Positions 1 through 9,581 of a DNA stretch of 64,000 nt are shown piece by piece. Origin of the DNA: Bacteroidota bacterium (lineage in GTDB: Bacteria > Bacteroidota > Bacteroidia > Flavobacteriales_D > Crocinitomicaceae); NCBI GenBank assembly GCA_006226425.1, contig SBGX01000006.1, positions 62,001 through 126,000 of the forward strand, given 5' to 3'. The stretch's first letter is position 1. Every line of letters begins with the position of its first letter. A program made the position numbers and the translations under genes. The notes below the pieces were generated by a model. The model was not told where the DNA came from. It ran no database searches and was given only the letters and a program-made list of their open reading frames with translations.

Positions 1-2213
1 GACCCCTCCAGAATGTACTTGTAGTTTACCAGGTCTGGATTGCTCAGATCCTGAACCATGAAGCGAATGGTAAAGCTCCTCTGTCGGTAATTGAGCTCTA
101 TTCGCTTGGTTTCGGAAATGCTCCGGCTCAACAACTTGTCTGTGTCTCCCGGACGAATCCAATTTTCGTCCAGTTTAAATTTCGTGAACACAATCCGTGT
201 GTACTTGCTCTTATTTTGAAGGCTTCCCGGATCGAAATAATTGTATCCATTGATGTTCCCAAAATACAGGAAGCCATTGGCTGACCTTAGGTAGGCTCCC
301 TGGTTGTATTCGTTTGCCGCGAGACGGTCCAAAGCAGCATGATTAACTATTTTCCGCTCCTGAAGATCAAATCGGGCTATCCCTTTATTTGTACTTAACC
401 AAAGTGCTTTGTTCTTGTCTGCCAAAATCCCGTACACCACATTATTCGGAAGTCCGTTTTTCTTGTTATAAATGTGTGCTTTCCGTGATTCGAGGTCTAG
501 CTGAATCATCCCTGAACCCATGGTTCCCATCCAAAAGGTTCGCTCGTCGGACTGATAAATGGTCGTGATATAATTTCTGGACAACAATCTGATCGTCTCG
601 TTATATTTATATGGGACGATGGCTACACTTCCATCCCGCTCCTCCAGTACATTCAGTCCACCAACACTGGTTGTAAACCACACCCGGCCCCGTTTGTCCT
701 TAAAGGCAAAACGACAAGCCCCGGCGCTAATGGTTCCGGAAGCATTCACTGGATTGTGTTCGAAAGGCTGTACACTTCCTTTTTCATGGTCGTACAACAG
801 CACTCCTCCTTTGGTTGCCAGAAAGTATTTCTTTTCTTTCCAGTGTACGATGTAATACGTCCGTTCAAAATTGGCCGGATTGGCTAAACCCTCGTAATTC
901 AGCTTTTCATAGCGATACCTGTTTGGAGATTCAATACGGAGGATCTGTAGTCCCTCGGTAGTTCCAACCAGCAGCTCTTTTTCACTGATCACATGAAGAC
1001 TCAAAATGGCCGTTTCAACCGAGCCTTCGTGCTGATCTCCATCGAATCCATTTCGAAAGAACTGATCAAACCTGGCATGTTTATGGTCATATCTCGAAAC
1101 GGCATTGTCCGTCCCGATGAACAAATAGTTTGCTTCCTTGTCTTCGGCAAAGCACCAAACTCCAGGCGAGGGAATGCCTTGAGACAAACTACCACTTGGC
1201 CCTACACTGAAAAATCCATTGTTATATGGGCTGAAGCTACTAATTCCTCGTTCGGTAGCCACCCAAAAAGTGCCACTCTTATCCTTGAAAATGGCGTTGA
1301 TCGAACTATTTGCCAGCGCATTCTTTTGGAAGATATCCTGTGTGTGTTGCAGAATTTTTATGTCCCCTTTGATTGAGATCGTTAAAAGGCCATGGGTTTT
1401 ACTTGTTACAAACAGTTTTGACGTTTGCTCTTCCCACCAAATATCCGTCACATCAATCAGGCCGAAACGCTCTTCCAACTCTGAGAGATAGGGTTTTGCT
1501 TCTCTGGTTTCCGGGTGATAAATATACAGTCCCTGATTTGTCCCCAACAGATATTTATCCCGCACTTTCTTCATCAGGTTGACCCGCACAAAGCTCTTCT
1601 GCTTTCCGGAGATCTTTACCGGCTTGATTTTCTTACTTGATACATCGACAAGCATCGCCCCCTTATCTTCGCTGGAGACAAATAGGCTCTTCTGATCAAT
1701 AAATGCTAAAAACTCGATCTTACTGGATACCAGAGGAGCAATAAAAAAGTTGAATTTCTTCTTGTCTTTCGAAAAAACACAAATCCCATTGGATGCCGTT
1801 CCCAACCACAATTTTCCGTTCCCATCGTCCGCAATGGATGTAACATGCAGCGTAAACCGATCTTTCAGGATGTGTGACTCAAAGGTTTCCTTTTGAGGAA
1901 TGTAATTGAGCAATCCATTGGAGGTTCCAAACCAAATACTCCCTGACTCGTCAATGGTGGACGTCGTAAAATAGTTGCTGCTGATACTTGGCGTGTTGTC
2001 CGAGTTAAACACCTCGAATTCTGCCCCGTCAAAGCGGTTTAACCCATCCTGTGTTCCAATCCAAAGGGCCCCGTACTTATCTTGTGTGATGGTTGCAACA
2101 GAGCTTTGCGAAAGTCCTTCACTGATCGCATAATTACGAAAGCTATACTTCCCCTGTGCACTTACGAGACAGGCAAGCATGATCAATGCGATACTGCAGA
2201 CGGATTTTATCAA
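1..2213 (-). CDS. Two-component-regulator-propeller sensor protein, truncated by the window edge
   Basis: The frame stays open for 737 codons from a proposed TTG start to the left window edge, so the C-terminus is missing. The N-terminus has a hydrophobic signal segment (SIALIMLACLVSAQG) followed by YSFRNYAISEGLSQSSV and repeated W(I/F)GT-type blades, the hallmark of Reg_prop sensor repeats that fold as beta-propellers in the periplasm. The last visible residues (LVNYKYILEG) match the beginning of a Y_Y_Y domain. In this family a membrane helix and a kinase or DNA-binding output normally follow, but they lie outside the window. The start is uncertain: no ATG gives a full signal peptide, and an ATG at 2268 directly behind the ferritin stop is in another frame that closes after nine codons at a run of seven A. 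It probably follows ferritin on the same strand. Confidence 0.85.
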   Translation of the reverse strand, partial: MIKSVCSIALIMLACLVSAQGKYSFRNYAISEGLSQSSVATITQDKYGALWIGTQDGLNRFDGAEFEVFNSDNTPSISSNYFTTSTIDESGSIWFGTSNGLLNYIPQKETFESHILKDRFTLHVTSIADDGNGKLWLGTASNGICVFSKDKKKFNFFIAPLVSSKIEFLAFIDQKSLFVSSEDKGAMLVDVSSKKIKPVKISGKQKSFVRVNLMKKVRDKYLLGTNQGLYIYHPETREAKPYLSELEERFGLIDVTDIWWEEQTSKLFVTSKTHGLLTISIKGDIKILQHTQDIFQKNALANSSINAIFKDKSGTFWVATERGISSFSPYNNGFFSVGPSGSLSQGIPSPGVWCFAEDKEANYLFIGTDNAVSRYDHKHARFDQFFRNGFDGDQHEGSVETAILSLHVISEKELLVGTTEGLQILRIESPNRYRYEKLNYEGLANPANFERTYYIVHWKEKKYFLATKGGVLLYDHEKGSVQPFEHNPVNASGTISAGACRFAFKDKRGRVWFTTSVGGLNVLEERDGSVAIVPYKYNETIRLLSRNYITTIYQSDERTFWMGTMGSGMIQLDLESRKAHIYNKKNGLPNNVVYGILADKNKALWLSTNKGIARFDLQERKIVNHAALDRLAANEYNQGAYLRSANGFLYFGNINGYNYFDPGSLQNKSKYTRIVFTKFKLDENWIRPGDTDKLLSRSISETKRIELNYRQRSFTIRFMVQDLSNPDLVNYKYILEG

Positions 2214-2269
2214 TTCCAGCTTCTGTTTTTCCCGCTGTTTATACGGTTTTTTTGAAAAAAAGTTTCATT

Positions 2270-2791
2270 TTATGCCTGCTGTCCCGCCTGATTTTGCTGG
2301 TCTACGAACTCAAAGTTTTCCAGGTCGCGGTCAAACATGTACATTCCACCTTTGTCCCCATCGATTAACTTCAATTTATCCAGGATGGTTCTTGCCAGCG
2401 CCTCTTCCTCCAATTGCTCCGATACATACCATTGCATGAAGTTGTGCGTTGTGTAATCTTTTTCCTGCAAACAAGTGTCCACCACTTCGTTGATGCTTGA
2501 TGTTACCTGTAACTCATGCTCCAACAACAATTCAAATACGTTTGCCAGATTTTTAAACTCCTCTGGTGGTTGTGGAACACTTGGTACAATCGCTTTTCCT
2601 CCCCGCTCATTGATAAACTTAATGAGCTTAAGCATGTGAAAACGCTCTTCATCTGAATGCCGATACAAAAACCTGGCTGTTCCGTTCAAGCCCTGACCTT
2701 CGGCCCAGGAGGCCATTGCCAGATAATATTGTGATGAAGAACATTCTTTTTCGACCTGCGCATTTAAGGCGTTTTCTATACGTGCATTCAT
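2270..2791 (-). CDS. ftnA: Ferritin (iron-storage ferroxidase)
   Basis: A 173-residue non-haem ferritin that oxidises Fe(II) and stores the mineral in a 24-subunit cytoplasmic cage. All ferroxidase-centre ligands of bacterial FtnA are present with a shift of one residue: Glu16, Glu48, Glu49 and His52 (SDEERFHM), Glu93, Gln126 and Glu129 (SEQLEEE). Length and four-helix layout fit the family. The ATG start at 2791 follows a TAAATTTG promoter element by about 17 bases. The gene diverges from the EamA transporter, and the truncated sensor gene follows on the same strand. No Fur-box-like palindrome was recognised in the 99-base intergenic space. Confidence 0.95.
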   Translation of the reverse strand: MNARIENALNAQVEKECSSSQYYLAMASWAEGQGLNGTARFLYRHSDEERFHMLKLIKFINERGGKAIVPSVPQPPEEFKNLANVFELLLEHELQVTSSINEVVDTCLQEKDYTTHNFMQWYVSEQLEEEALARTILDKLKLIDGDKGGMYMFDRDLENFEFVDQQNQAGQQA

Positions 2792-2807
2792 GTTTTTGCT
2801 TTTTTCA

Positions 2808-2815
2808 CAAATTTA
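2808..2815 (-). promoter_or_regulatory. Candidate promoter -7 element for ferritin
   Basis: On the minus strand this reads TAAATTTG, a full match to the Bacteroidetes housekeeping -7 consensus TAnnTTTG. A start of transcription around 2801 would leave a leader of about 10 bases before the ferritin ATG. No clear TTG is present at -33. Confidence 0.5.
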
Positions 2816-2890
2816 CCAATTCAAGCGGTAATTTCATAAAATTCAGAGGCCTTTGAATTGGATGAATGCTTTATTTTCTATTTTCATCCC

Positions 2891-3799
2891 ATGTTCGAGC
2901 GTTTCAAAACCCATATTCTCATGCACCTCATCATTTTTATCTGGGGTTTTACGGGTATTTTGGGCGTTTTGATCAAGCTGGAGGCATTGGAGCTAGTCTG
3001 GCATCGTTTGCTAATCGGTTTTATTTCCCTGTTCATTGGACTTCTGATTTTAAGACGGAACTGGCGGATCAGGGGATGGAAGTTAAACCTAGCAACACTT
3101 GGGGTGGGTTTACTGGTTACCACCCATTGGGTCACCTTTTACATTTCCATCCAACTCTCTACCGCTTCCCTGGGGATTTTATGCCTTTCAACGGCCACCT
3201 TACACGTAAGTTGGTTGGAACCTTTAATCCGAAGAACTCCTTTTTCCTGGGCGGAATTTTTATTTGGTTTTCTCGTAATTGGGGGAATCTATATTGTATC
3301 CCAGGATTTCTCCGCAAACGACTATGAGGCACTTGCATTTGGTTTAGTCTCCGCTCTTTGTGCCGCTGCTTTTAACGTTTTTAATGGAAAGCTGGTGAAG
3401 TACGTTAATTCCGGTGCCATCACGTTATACGAGCTTGGTTTTGGACTGGTATTGCTCAGTTTTGTTTTGATGTACCAGGGAAATTTCAACCAGGAACTGT
3501 TCAGTATGACTTTAAGTGACCTCCTCTGGTTACTGTTCCTGGGTATTATTTGCACTTCCCTTGCTTTTTTGCTCACCATTGACATTATTGATAAACTTGG
3601 TTCTTTCACCGTTTCCCTGAGCATCAACCTGGAACCTATTTACACGATGTTACTGGCTGTTTTTATCCTAAACGAACACGAATTACTCAGTCTCCGTTTT
3701 TATTTGGGTGCCACGATCATTATCGGGGTGGTGATCGCTAATGCCCTTTACAAACATTTTAGAAAAATCAGGAAAGCGAAAGCCAGCCCCCAGCCCTGA
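2891..3799 (+). CDS. EamA/DMT-family membrane transporter
   Basis: A 302-residue hydrophobic protein of the drug/metabolite transporter superfamily, expected to have ten membrane helices arranged as two EamA repeats. The first repeat begins with LIIFIWGFTGILG and the second with EALAFGLVSALCAAAFNVFNGKLV. The pattern S(I)NLEPIYTMLLAVFILNE near the C-terminus is the classic EamA repeat signature for the penultimate helices. The substrate cannot be inferred. I chose the ATG at 2891 over an in-frame TTG at 2858, because the TTG would only add eleven non-typical residues. The gene runs toward aspS and is divergent from ferritin. Confidence 0.88.
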   Translation: MFERFKTHILMHLIIFIWGFTGILGVLIKLEALELVWHRLLIGFISLFIGLLILRRNWRIRGWKLNLATLGVGLLVTTHWVTFYISIQLSTASLGILCLSTATLHVSWLEPLIRRTPFSWAEFLFGFLVIGGIYIVSQDFSANDYEALAFGLVSALCAAAFNVFNGKLVKYVNSGAITLYELGFGLVLLSFVLMYQGNFNQELFSMTLSDLLWLLFLGIICTSLAFLLTIDIIDKLGSFTVSLSINLEPIYTMLLAVFILNEHELLSLRFYLGATIIIGVVIANALYKHFRKIRKAKASPQP

Positions 3800-3817
3800 T
3801 ATCCTGCATTATTTCAT

Positions 3818-3825
3818 TAACTTTG
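3818..3825 (+). promoter_or_regulatory. Candidate promoter -7 element for aspS
   Basis: TAACTTTG matches the Bacteroidetes TAnnTTTG element and sits 16 bases before the aspS ATG at 3842. It is too close for the in-frame TTG at 3836 to be a good start. No TTG at -33 was found. Confidence 0.45.
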
Positions 3826-3841
3826 TCGAAATTTTTTGAGC

Positions 3842-5599
3842 ATGTTCAGAACACATACCTGCGGAGAACTTCGCATGGATCATATTGGAAAAGAGGTTGT
3901 ACTCTCCGGATGGGTGCAGCGATCCAGAGATTTGGGTGGAATGACCTTTGTCGATCTCCGGGACCGTTATGGAATCACGCAGCTGGCCTTTAATCTGGAA
4001 GAAAATGAAGCGTTGTGTTTACAAGCCCGAAAGCTTGGGCGCGAATTCGTGATCCAAATCAAGGGAAGCGTTATCGAGCGAAGCAGTAAAAACAAACAGC
4101 TTCCGACGGGGGAAATCGAAATTAAAGTACAGGAACTTAGTATCCTGAATGCTTCTGAACTGCCTCCATTTACGATAGAAGATGACACAGATGGTGGAGA
4201 AGAAATTCGGGCGCAATATCGGTATTTGGACCTCCGAAGAAAACCTGTACAACATAAGTTAAAGCTCCGAAATCAGGTTGCTTTAGAAACCCGGAATTAC
4301 CTGGATCAACATGGCTTTATGGATGTGGAAACTCCTTACCTGATTAAATCCACTCCGGAAGGAGCCCGCGATTTTGTTGTTCCCAGCCGGATGAATCCGA
4401 ATGAATTTTACGCGCTGCCCCAATCTCCGCAAACCTTCAAACAACTTTTGATGGTTTCCGGGCTGGATCGCTATTATCAGATTGTCAAATGTTTCCGCGA
4501 CGAAGACCTTCGGGCTGACCGTCAACCTGAATTCACACAGATCGACTGTGAGATGGCCTTTGTGGAACAGGAAGATGTTTTACAGGTGTTTGAAGGACTG
4601 GTGAAGCATCTCTTTCAAAAGGTCAAGGGATTTAACTTTGAAGGTGACTTCCCAAGAATGAGTTACGAAGAAGCTATGCGTCGTTTTGGTTCTGACAAAC
4701 CAGACATGCGCTTTGGCATGGAATTAAACGACCTGACGGAACTGGTTCAAAACAAAGGATTTCAAGTCTTCGATGCTGCTGAACATGTTTCGGCCATTTG
4801 CGTCCCCGGTGCCGCTGAATATTCCCGAAAACAACTGGATCAGCTGATTGATTGGGTTAAGCGTCCACAAATTGGCGCCAAAGGAATGGTGTATGTGAAG
4901 TGCCTGGAAGACGGTTCTTTCAAGTCTTCCGTAGATAAATTTTACGACCAGCAGCAATTGACTCAGTGGGCCGAACAATGTGGGGCTCATGCCGGTGACT
5001 TGTTACTTCTCCTGAGTGGAAACCTGGATCAGACCAGAAAGCAGATGAACGAACTGCGACTTCATCTGGCCGAACAACTGGGACTGCGAAATAAAAATGA
5101 CTTTAAACCCGTTTGGGTACTCGACTTCCCTTTGTTGGAGTGGGATGAAGAAGGGCGGCGTTTCCATGCCATGCATCATCCCTTTACCTCACCCAAAAAA
5201 GAAGACCTTGCATTATTGGAAAGTGATCCGGGAAAAGTACGAGCCAACGCCTATGACCTCGCTATGAATGGGGTCGAGTTGGGTGGTGGTTCTATTCGAA
5301 TCCATGAAAAAAACCTACAGGCCCGCATGTTTGACCTCCTTGGGTTTAGTCCAGAGGAAGCAGAGGAACAATTCGGCTTTTTGATGAACGCCTTCCGCTA
5401 CGGAGCGCCACCACATGGTGGACTAGCCTTCGGTTTGGATCGCCTGGTTGCTACGATGGATGGCTCTGAGTCTATTCGAGATTACATCGCATTCCCGAAA
5501 AACAATAGTGGACGGGATGTGATGATTGATGCCCCCTCTCCACTGGCAAAAGAACAACTGGATGAATTGAATATTTCCATTTTGACCGTAAATGATTAA
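3842..5599 (+). CDS. aspS: Aspartyl-tRNA synthetase
   Basis: A class II aminoacyl-tRNA synthetase of 585 residues that charges tRNA-Asp with aspartate in the cytoplasm. The N-terminal OB-fold anticodon domain starts [11 protein letters not shown] and includes [21 protein letters not shown]. Motif 2 is seen as [18 protein letters not shown], and motif 3 as [13 protein letters not shown] followed by the C-terminal [10 protein letters not shown] bacterial GAD insertion domain lies between them, consistent with the 580-600 residue length of bacterial AspRS rather than the shorter archaeal type. The ATG start at 3842 is preferred because MFRTHTCG is the usual family N-terminus. Since a separate AsnRS is encoded at 14260, the enzyme is likely discriminating. 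Confidence 0.97.
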   Translation: MFRTHTCGELRMDHIGKEVVLSGWVQRSRDLGGMTFVDLRDRYGITQLAFNLEENEALCLQARKLGREFVIQIKGSVIERSSKNKQLPTGEIEIKVQELSILNASELPPFTIEDDTDGGEEIRAQYRYLDLRRKPVQHKLKLRNQVALETRNYLDQHGFMDVETPYLIKSTPEGARDFVVPSRMNPNEFYALPQSPQTFKQLLMVSGLDRYYQIVKCFRDEDLRADRQPEFTQIDCEMAFVEQEDVLQVFEGLVKHLFQKVKGFNFEGDFPRMSYEEAMRRFGSDKPDMRFGMELNDLTELVQNKGFQVFDAAEHVSAICVPGAAEYSRKQLDQLIDWVKRPQIGAKGMVYVKCLEDGSFKSSVDKFYDQQQLTQWAEQCGAHAGDLLLLLSGNLDQTRKQMNELRLHLAEQLGLRNKNDFKPVWVLDFPLLEWDEEGRRFHAMHHPFTSPKKEDLALLESDPGKVRANAYDLAMNGVELGGGSIRIHEKNLQARMFDLLGFSPEEAEEQFGFLMNAFRYGAPPHGGLAFGLDRLVATMDGSESIRDYIAFPKNNSGRDVMIDAPSPLAKEQLDELNISILTVND

Positions 5600-5608
5600 T
5601 TTTATGCT

Positions 5609-6124
5609 ATGAAATTTCTAATCATACTTTCCGCCCTGAGCCTGGTTTCCTGTGGAATCTTCAGGTCCAAAAACAAATTGGCTGTTTCAGGAAAAATCGA
5701 GATTCATCATCCTTATTGTGGTGGGGCAAAACCTACCCAGGAAATGCTGAAAGGAACGATGGAGGCCTATAAAAACACCTCTTTCCTGGTAAAAACTCAA
5801 ATGAACAATCACAAGAAAAAAGGAACCATTGCTCGCTTTCAAACGGACGAGACAGGTGCCTTTTCCGTTCATCTTCCCGGGCCGGGAACTTATTTCCTGA
5901 TCCATGAAGATAAGACGCTTTCCTTCGCAGATTTTGTTTCAAAGTATAAAGTTGAAAAACAACATCAGAGTTATGTCGGAGATGAAATGGCTAAAAAAGC
6001 CTACGAACAGGCAGATGCTCAATTCGAAGTACAGGAAGGAAAGGACGTTCAGATCGTGATCCGCTCCAGGTGTTTTGTCGGACTGAACCCTTTAATGAAA
6101 TACACAGGACCCCAACCAGAATAA
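5609..6124 (+). CDS. Small lipoprotein with carboxypeptidase-regulatory-like fold
   Basis: A 171-residue protein with a lipoprotein signal peptide: a positively charged start, a hydrophobic stretch and the lipobox LVSC with Cys15. It is therefore probably attached to the inner face of a membrane on the periplasmic side or to the outer membrane. After the anchor, the segment LAVSGKIEIHHPYCGGAKPT and the later TDETGAFSVHLPGPGTYFLI resemble a beta-sandwich of the carboxypeptidase-regulatory type (SGKI..., ...G.F...LP.G.Y). Three further cysteines could bind metal or form disulfides. I do not recognise a specific function. It starts nine bases after the aspS stop and may be cotranscribed with it. 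Confidence 0.75.
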   Translation: MKFLIILSALSLVSCGIFRSKNKLAVSGKIEIHHPYCGGAKPTQEMLKGTMEAYKNTSFLVKTQMNNHKKKGTIARFQTDETGAFSVHLPGPGTYFLIHEDKTLSFADFVSKYKVEKQHQSYVGDEMAKKAYEQADAQFEVQEGKDVQIVIRSRCFVGLNPLMKYTGPQPE

Positions 6125-6167
6125 CTTAGCTCATCATACATTACCAAGTCAATTTAAATTTAAAAAT

Positions 6168-6581
6168 ATGTACCCACCAGAATTAGTCGCTCCAATGAAA
6201 CAGGAGCTTACAGGAGCCGGATTTCAGGAACTTCTTTCACCAGATCAGGTTGATCAGGCCGTCAAACAAAGTAAAGGAACTTTACTCGTTGTTGTAAACT
6301 CCGTCTGCGGTTGTGCAGCAGGAAATATGCGTCCAGGAGTAAAGCTCTCTTTGCAAGGAGACAAAAAGCCGGAACACCTGACCACTGTTTTCGCAGGGGT
6401 TGATACAGAAGCAGTTGCACAGGCTCGAAAATACTTCCTGCCCTACCCTCCTTCTTCACCATCGGTAGCTCTTTTCAAAGATGGAGAGTTGGTTCATTTC
6501 CTTGAAAGGCATCACATTGAGGGAGGAACAGCACAAATGATTGCGGAAAACCTGGTAGAGGCCTATAACGAGCACTGCTAG
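6168..6581 (+). CDS. BrxA/BrxB-family bacilliredoxin
   Basis: A 137-residue thioredoxin-fold protein of the YphP/YqiW (bacilliredoxin) family. The N-terminus MYPPELVAPMKQEL and the motif NSVCGCAAGNMRPGV are family signatures. The CGC motif corresponds to the active CxC that removes bacillithiol from proteins or works in disulfide exchange in Firmicutes. Whether this organism makes bacillithiol cannot be told from the window, although some Bacteroidetes carry bacillithiol synthesis genes. The downstream tatD gene begins 10 bases after the stop, suggesting one transcript. Confidence 0.9.
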   Translation: MYPPELVAPMKQELTGAGFQELLSPDQVDQAVKQSKGTLLVVVNSVCGCAAGNMRPGVKLSLQGDKKPEHLTTVFAGVDTEAVAQARKYFLPYPPSSPSVALFKDGELVHFLERHHIEGGTAQMIAENLVEAYNEHC

Positions 6582-6591
6582 ATTTTTGCCC

Positions 6592-7392
6592 ATGTTCATC
6601 GATACCCATACACATCTTTACCTGAAAGATTTCAGAGAAGACCGTGAACAGGTATTTGAGCGGGCCATGCAGGAAGGTGTCGGGCATTTTTTGCTTCCGA
6701 ACATTGATCAAAAACACATTCAGGACGTTTACGACCTGGAAGCTTCTTATCCCGGAAAGTGTCATGCGATGATGGGGCTTCATCCCTGTTCCGTTGGGGA
6801 GGACTGGGAAGCGGAACTGGAAGTCATTCGAAAAGAACTTTTTTCACGGACCTTCATTGCGGTTGGAGAAATTGGGATGGATTTATATTGGGATCAAAGC
6901 TTTGTGAAAGAACAGGCACTAGCTTTCTCCAAACAAATCGAATGGGCACTGGATTTGGATTTACCTATCGTTATTCATGCCCGCGATTCCTTTTCAGAAA
7001 TTTTTGAGGTCCTCGATCAGTTTCAAGATCAGGAGAAGCTTCGGGGAGTATTCCACTGCTTCACCGGAGGGGTGGAAGAAATGGAAAAAATCCGCTCATA
7101 CAAAAACTTCTATTTTGGGATTGGAGGGGTTGTCACCTTTAAAAATTCCGGCCTGGATCAGGTGGTCAAACAAATGGATCTCCGGGAAATTTTGCTGGAA
7201 ACCGATGCCCCCTATTTAAGTCCGGTTCCACACCGCGGAAAGCGCAATGAAAGTTCTTATATCCCGCTTGTCGCCGACAAAATCAGTGATCTATTCGAAA
7301 TTACACCGGAAGAAGTGGGACGTATCACCAGTGAAAATGCCATGAGTTGTTTTAAAATCACAGATCAATCAACCGAAAGAGCAACAGAATAA
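6592..7392 (+). CDS. tatD: TatD-family metal-dependent hydrolase
   Basis: A 266-residue amidohydrolase-fold enzyme of the TatD family, known as metal-dependent DNases with 3'-5' exonuclease activity. The first metal-binding motif is DTHTHLY near the N-terminus. Others are GEIGMDLYWD (family motif GEIGLD) and IVIHARDS, FHCFTGG and LLETDAPYLSP, all in the right order. The in-frame TTG at 6586 would add two residues only, and the ATG at 6592 (MFIDTHTH) is the standard family start. It lies between the bacilliredoxin and asparaginase genes on the same strand. Confidence 0.95.
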   Translation: MFIDTHTHLYLKDFREDREQVFERAMQEGVGHFLLPNIDQKHIQDVYDLEASYPGKCHAMMGLHPCSVGEDWEAELEVIRKELFSRTFIAVGEIGMDLYWDQSFVKEQALAFSKQIEWALDLDLPIVIHARDSFSEIFEVLDQFQDQEKLRGVFHCFTGGVEEMEKIRSYKNFYFGIGGVVTFKNSGLDQVVKQMDLREILLETDAPYLSPVPHRGKRNESSYIPLVADKISDLFEITPEEVGRITSENAMSCFKITDQSTERATE

Positions 7393-7437
7393 ACAGGGAC
7401 AGGAAGACGACATTAGAATCAATAAACTTCAGTAATA

Positions 7438-8472
7438 TTGGAAAAGGGAAATTCAAACGTTCTGATCATCTACACCGGGGGAACCATTGGCATGATCAAA
7501 GATGCCGGAACCGGAGCTCTGAAAGTATTTGACTTCGAACATTTGACTTCACACATCCCGGAATTGGGGCGTTTATCAATTCACCTGGATTCAACTTCGA
7601 TCCAGGAACCGATCGACTCCACAGAAATGAATCCGGAATGCTGGGCAGAAATAGCCCAAACGATCTTTGACAATTACGCAAAATACGATGGTTTTGTCGT
7701 TTTGCACGGCTCAGACACCATGGCTTACACGGCCTCCGCATTGAGCTTTATGCTGGAGCATTTGGATAAGCCCGTCGTGTTGACAGGCTCTCAATTACCT
7801 ATCGGAACCATCCGAACGGATGGGAAAGAAAACTTTATTACTTCTATTGAGATTGCCGCGGCAAAAGATGAAAATGGTCAATCCATGCTTCGGGAAGTAG
7901 CAATTTATTTTGAATACTCGCTCTATCGAGGGAATAGAACCAGTAAAGTGTCAGCTTCTCTTTTCGAGGCTTTCCGTTCTCCGAATTATCCGGAACTGGC
8001 CGTTGCCGGAGTAGATATCAATTATCGACTCCCCGTTTATGAGCCGAAGCAAAAGGAACTTCAACTCTTCACCGAATTGAATAACCAGGTCGCACTCATG
8101 AAGGTCTTCCCTGGATTCAATATGGATTTATACGAGTCTCTTTTTCAGGTAGATCGGGTCAAGGGAATCGTCATCGAAAGCTTTGGTTCCGGAAACCTTC
8201 CGCGAAATGAGCGTTTCGTTGAAACGATTCGTCAATACATCCATACAGGAGGAATTGTCCTGAATATTACCCAGTGTAGCACGGGAAGTGTAAACCAGGG
8301 AAAATACGAAACCAGTTCCTTTTTGGAAGAGCTCGGTGTTGTCGGTGGTGCCGATTTAACGACCGAAGCAGCCATCACCAAACTGATGTATCTCATTGGA
8401 AAATATCCGGACATTTCGAGTCGGATCAGGGCCCTGAAAAAAAGCCTTGTTGGCGAGATGACGGTAAATTAA
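7438..8472 (+). CDS. ansA: Type I (cytoplasmic) L-asparaginase
   Basis: A 344-residue asparaginase hydrolysing L-asparagine to aspartate and ammonia. The first catalytic threonine lies in LIIYTGGTIGM and the second catalytic motif is FVVLHGSDTMAYTASAL; VLTGSQLPIG and a C-terminal NITQCSTGSV follow, all typical of AnsA. There is no signal peptide, pointing to the cytoplasmic type I enzyme. The start must be the TTG at 7438, since the next in-frame ATG lies after the catalytic threonine. The gene follows tatD by 45 bases and is followed by tRNA-Ser. Confidence 0.93.
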   Translation: MEKGNSNVLIIYTGGTIGMIKDAGTGALKVFDFEHLTSHIPELGRLSIHLDSTSIQEPIDSTEMNPECWAEIAQTIFDNYAKYDGFVVLHGSDTMAYTASALSFMLEHLDKPVVLTGSQLPIGTIRTDGKENFITSIEIAAAKDENGQSMLREVAIYFEYSLYRGNRTSKVSASLFEAFRSPNYPELAVAGVDINYRLPVYEPKQKELQLFTELNNQVALMKVFPGFNMDLYESLFQVDRVKGIVIESFGSGNLPRNERFVETIRQYIHTGGIVLNITQCSTGSVNQGKYETSSFLEELGVVGGADLTTEAAITKLMYLIGKYPDISSRIRALKKSLVGEMTVN

Positions 8473-8549
8473 ATTTTTACGAGTCGGGTTGGTACTTTGC
8501 GTAATATTTTTTGTACTTTAGCCCCCAAAACTGGTGTAGGGCTAGTTTT

Positions 8550-8638
8550 GGAGAGGTGTCCGAGTGGTTGAAGGAGCACGCCTGGAAAGTGTGTATACTG
8601 CGAAAGTGGTATCGAGGGTTCGAATCCCTCTCTCTCCG
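8550..8638 (+). tRNA. tRNA-Ser (anticodon GGA)
   Basis: A cloverleaf of 89 bases can be drawn: acceptor strand GGAGAGG pairs with TCTCTCC (last pair G-T), T arm GAGGG-TTCGAAT-CCCTC, and an anticodon loop CTGGAAA giving anticodon GGA. A long variable arm (stem ATAC/GTAT around 8594-8612) identifies a class II serine tRNA. The discriminator is G and the CCA end is not encoded. Confidence 0.97.
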
Positions 8639-8726
8639 CGAGTCAAACGTGACTTGTCAGAAGAAAATGTAGTTAAATAGGCTTAATGTTAAAACTTAAG
8701 AATACGATTAATTAACCTCTTAGAAC

Positions 8727-9542
8727 ATGAAAAAAGTAATTAGTTCTTTAATGATTGCAGCAATGATGACCCTGGGTGTTTCCGCCATGTCATTTGCTCA
8801 AGAAAATGGAAACAACGGTGAAGCTGCCAAAACAGCTGTATCTGAAGCCGCTAAAAAAGGTGAAGAAAAAGGTAAGGAAGCTGCTAAAGAAGCAAAAGAC
8901 CTTGATTTTGTGCAGGTTCTAAAGCAGAAATACATCGAGGGAGATCCCCTTTGGATGACTCCGGTATTGATCTGTTTGATCATCGGTGTAGCGTTGGCAA
9001 TTGAGCGTATTGTTTACCTGAATCTTGCTACTATTAATACTGATAAGTTCCTCAATGACGTGGAATCAGCCCTTAAAAACGGAGGAGTAGAATCAGCAAA
9101 AGACCTTTGTCGTAATACAAGAGGTCCGATTGCATCTATTTTCTATCAGGGACTTGATCGCGCAGATGAAGGAGTTGATATGGTTGAAAAATCAGTCGTT
9201 TCATACGGAGGGGTTCAGATGGGATTGTTGGAAAAAGGACTTTCCTGGATTTCATTGTTCATCGCTCTGGCACCGATGCTTGGGTTCCTTGGAACGGTAA
9301 TCGGTATGATCCAGGCCTTTGATAAAATCGTAGAAGACGGACAGGTTTCTCCAACCACTGTTGCCGACGGTATTAAAGTATCCCTGCTGACAACAGTATT
9401 CGGTTTGATCGCTGCGATCTTCCTTCAAATTTTCTATAACTACATCGTTTCTAAAATTGACGGTTTGGTGAATGAAATGGAAGATGCCTCTATCTCTTTG
9501 GTAGATATGGTGATCAAAAATAAAGTTGCAGCGGCTAAATAA
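8727..9542 (+). CDS. exbB: ExbB/TolQ/MotA-family proton channel with extended N-terminus
   Basis: A 271-residue inner-membrane proton-channel subunit that, with ExbD, turns proton motive force into mechanical work, usually for TonB-dependent outer-membrane transport. The N-terminus is unusual compared with E. coli ExbB: a cleavable-looking signal peptide (MKKVISSLM... ending SFAQ) and then a Lys/Glu/Ala-rich stretch of about 30 residues. Three membrane segments follow (PVLICLIIGVALAIERIVYL; LSWISLFIALAPMLGFLGTVIGMI; ISLLTTVFGLIAAIFL-like). The conserved LGFLGTVIGMI and the following threonine-rich helix are channel signatures. It is first in an operon with a small membrane protein and two ExbD proteins. 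Confidence 0.93.
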   Translation: MKKVISSLMIAAMMTLGVSAMSFAQENGNNGEAAKTAVSEAAKKGEEKGKEAAKEAKDLDFVQVLKQKYIEGDPLWMTPVLICLIIGVALAIERIVYLNLATINTDKFLNDVESALKNGGVESAKDLCRNTRGPIASIFYQGLDRADEGVDMVEKSVVSYGGVQMGLLEKGLSWISLFIALAPMLGFLGTVIGMIQAFDKIVEDGQVSPTTVADGIKVSLLTTVFGLIAAIFLQIFYNYIVSKIDGLVNEMEDASISLVDMVIKNKVAAAK

Positions 9543-9581
9543 GCCCCTGGATCTTTAGTAACCCTTTAAATCTCGATCATT

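Noticed and set aside
8639-8655. Small hairpin AGTCA/TGACT behind tRNA-Ser as terminator
   Set aside because: Five-base stem without a T-run.
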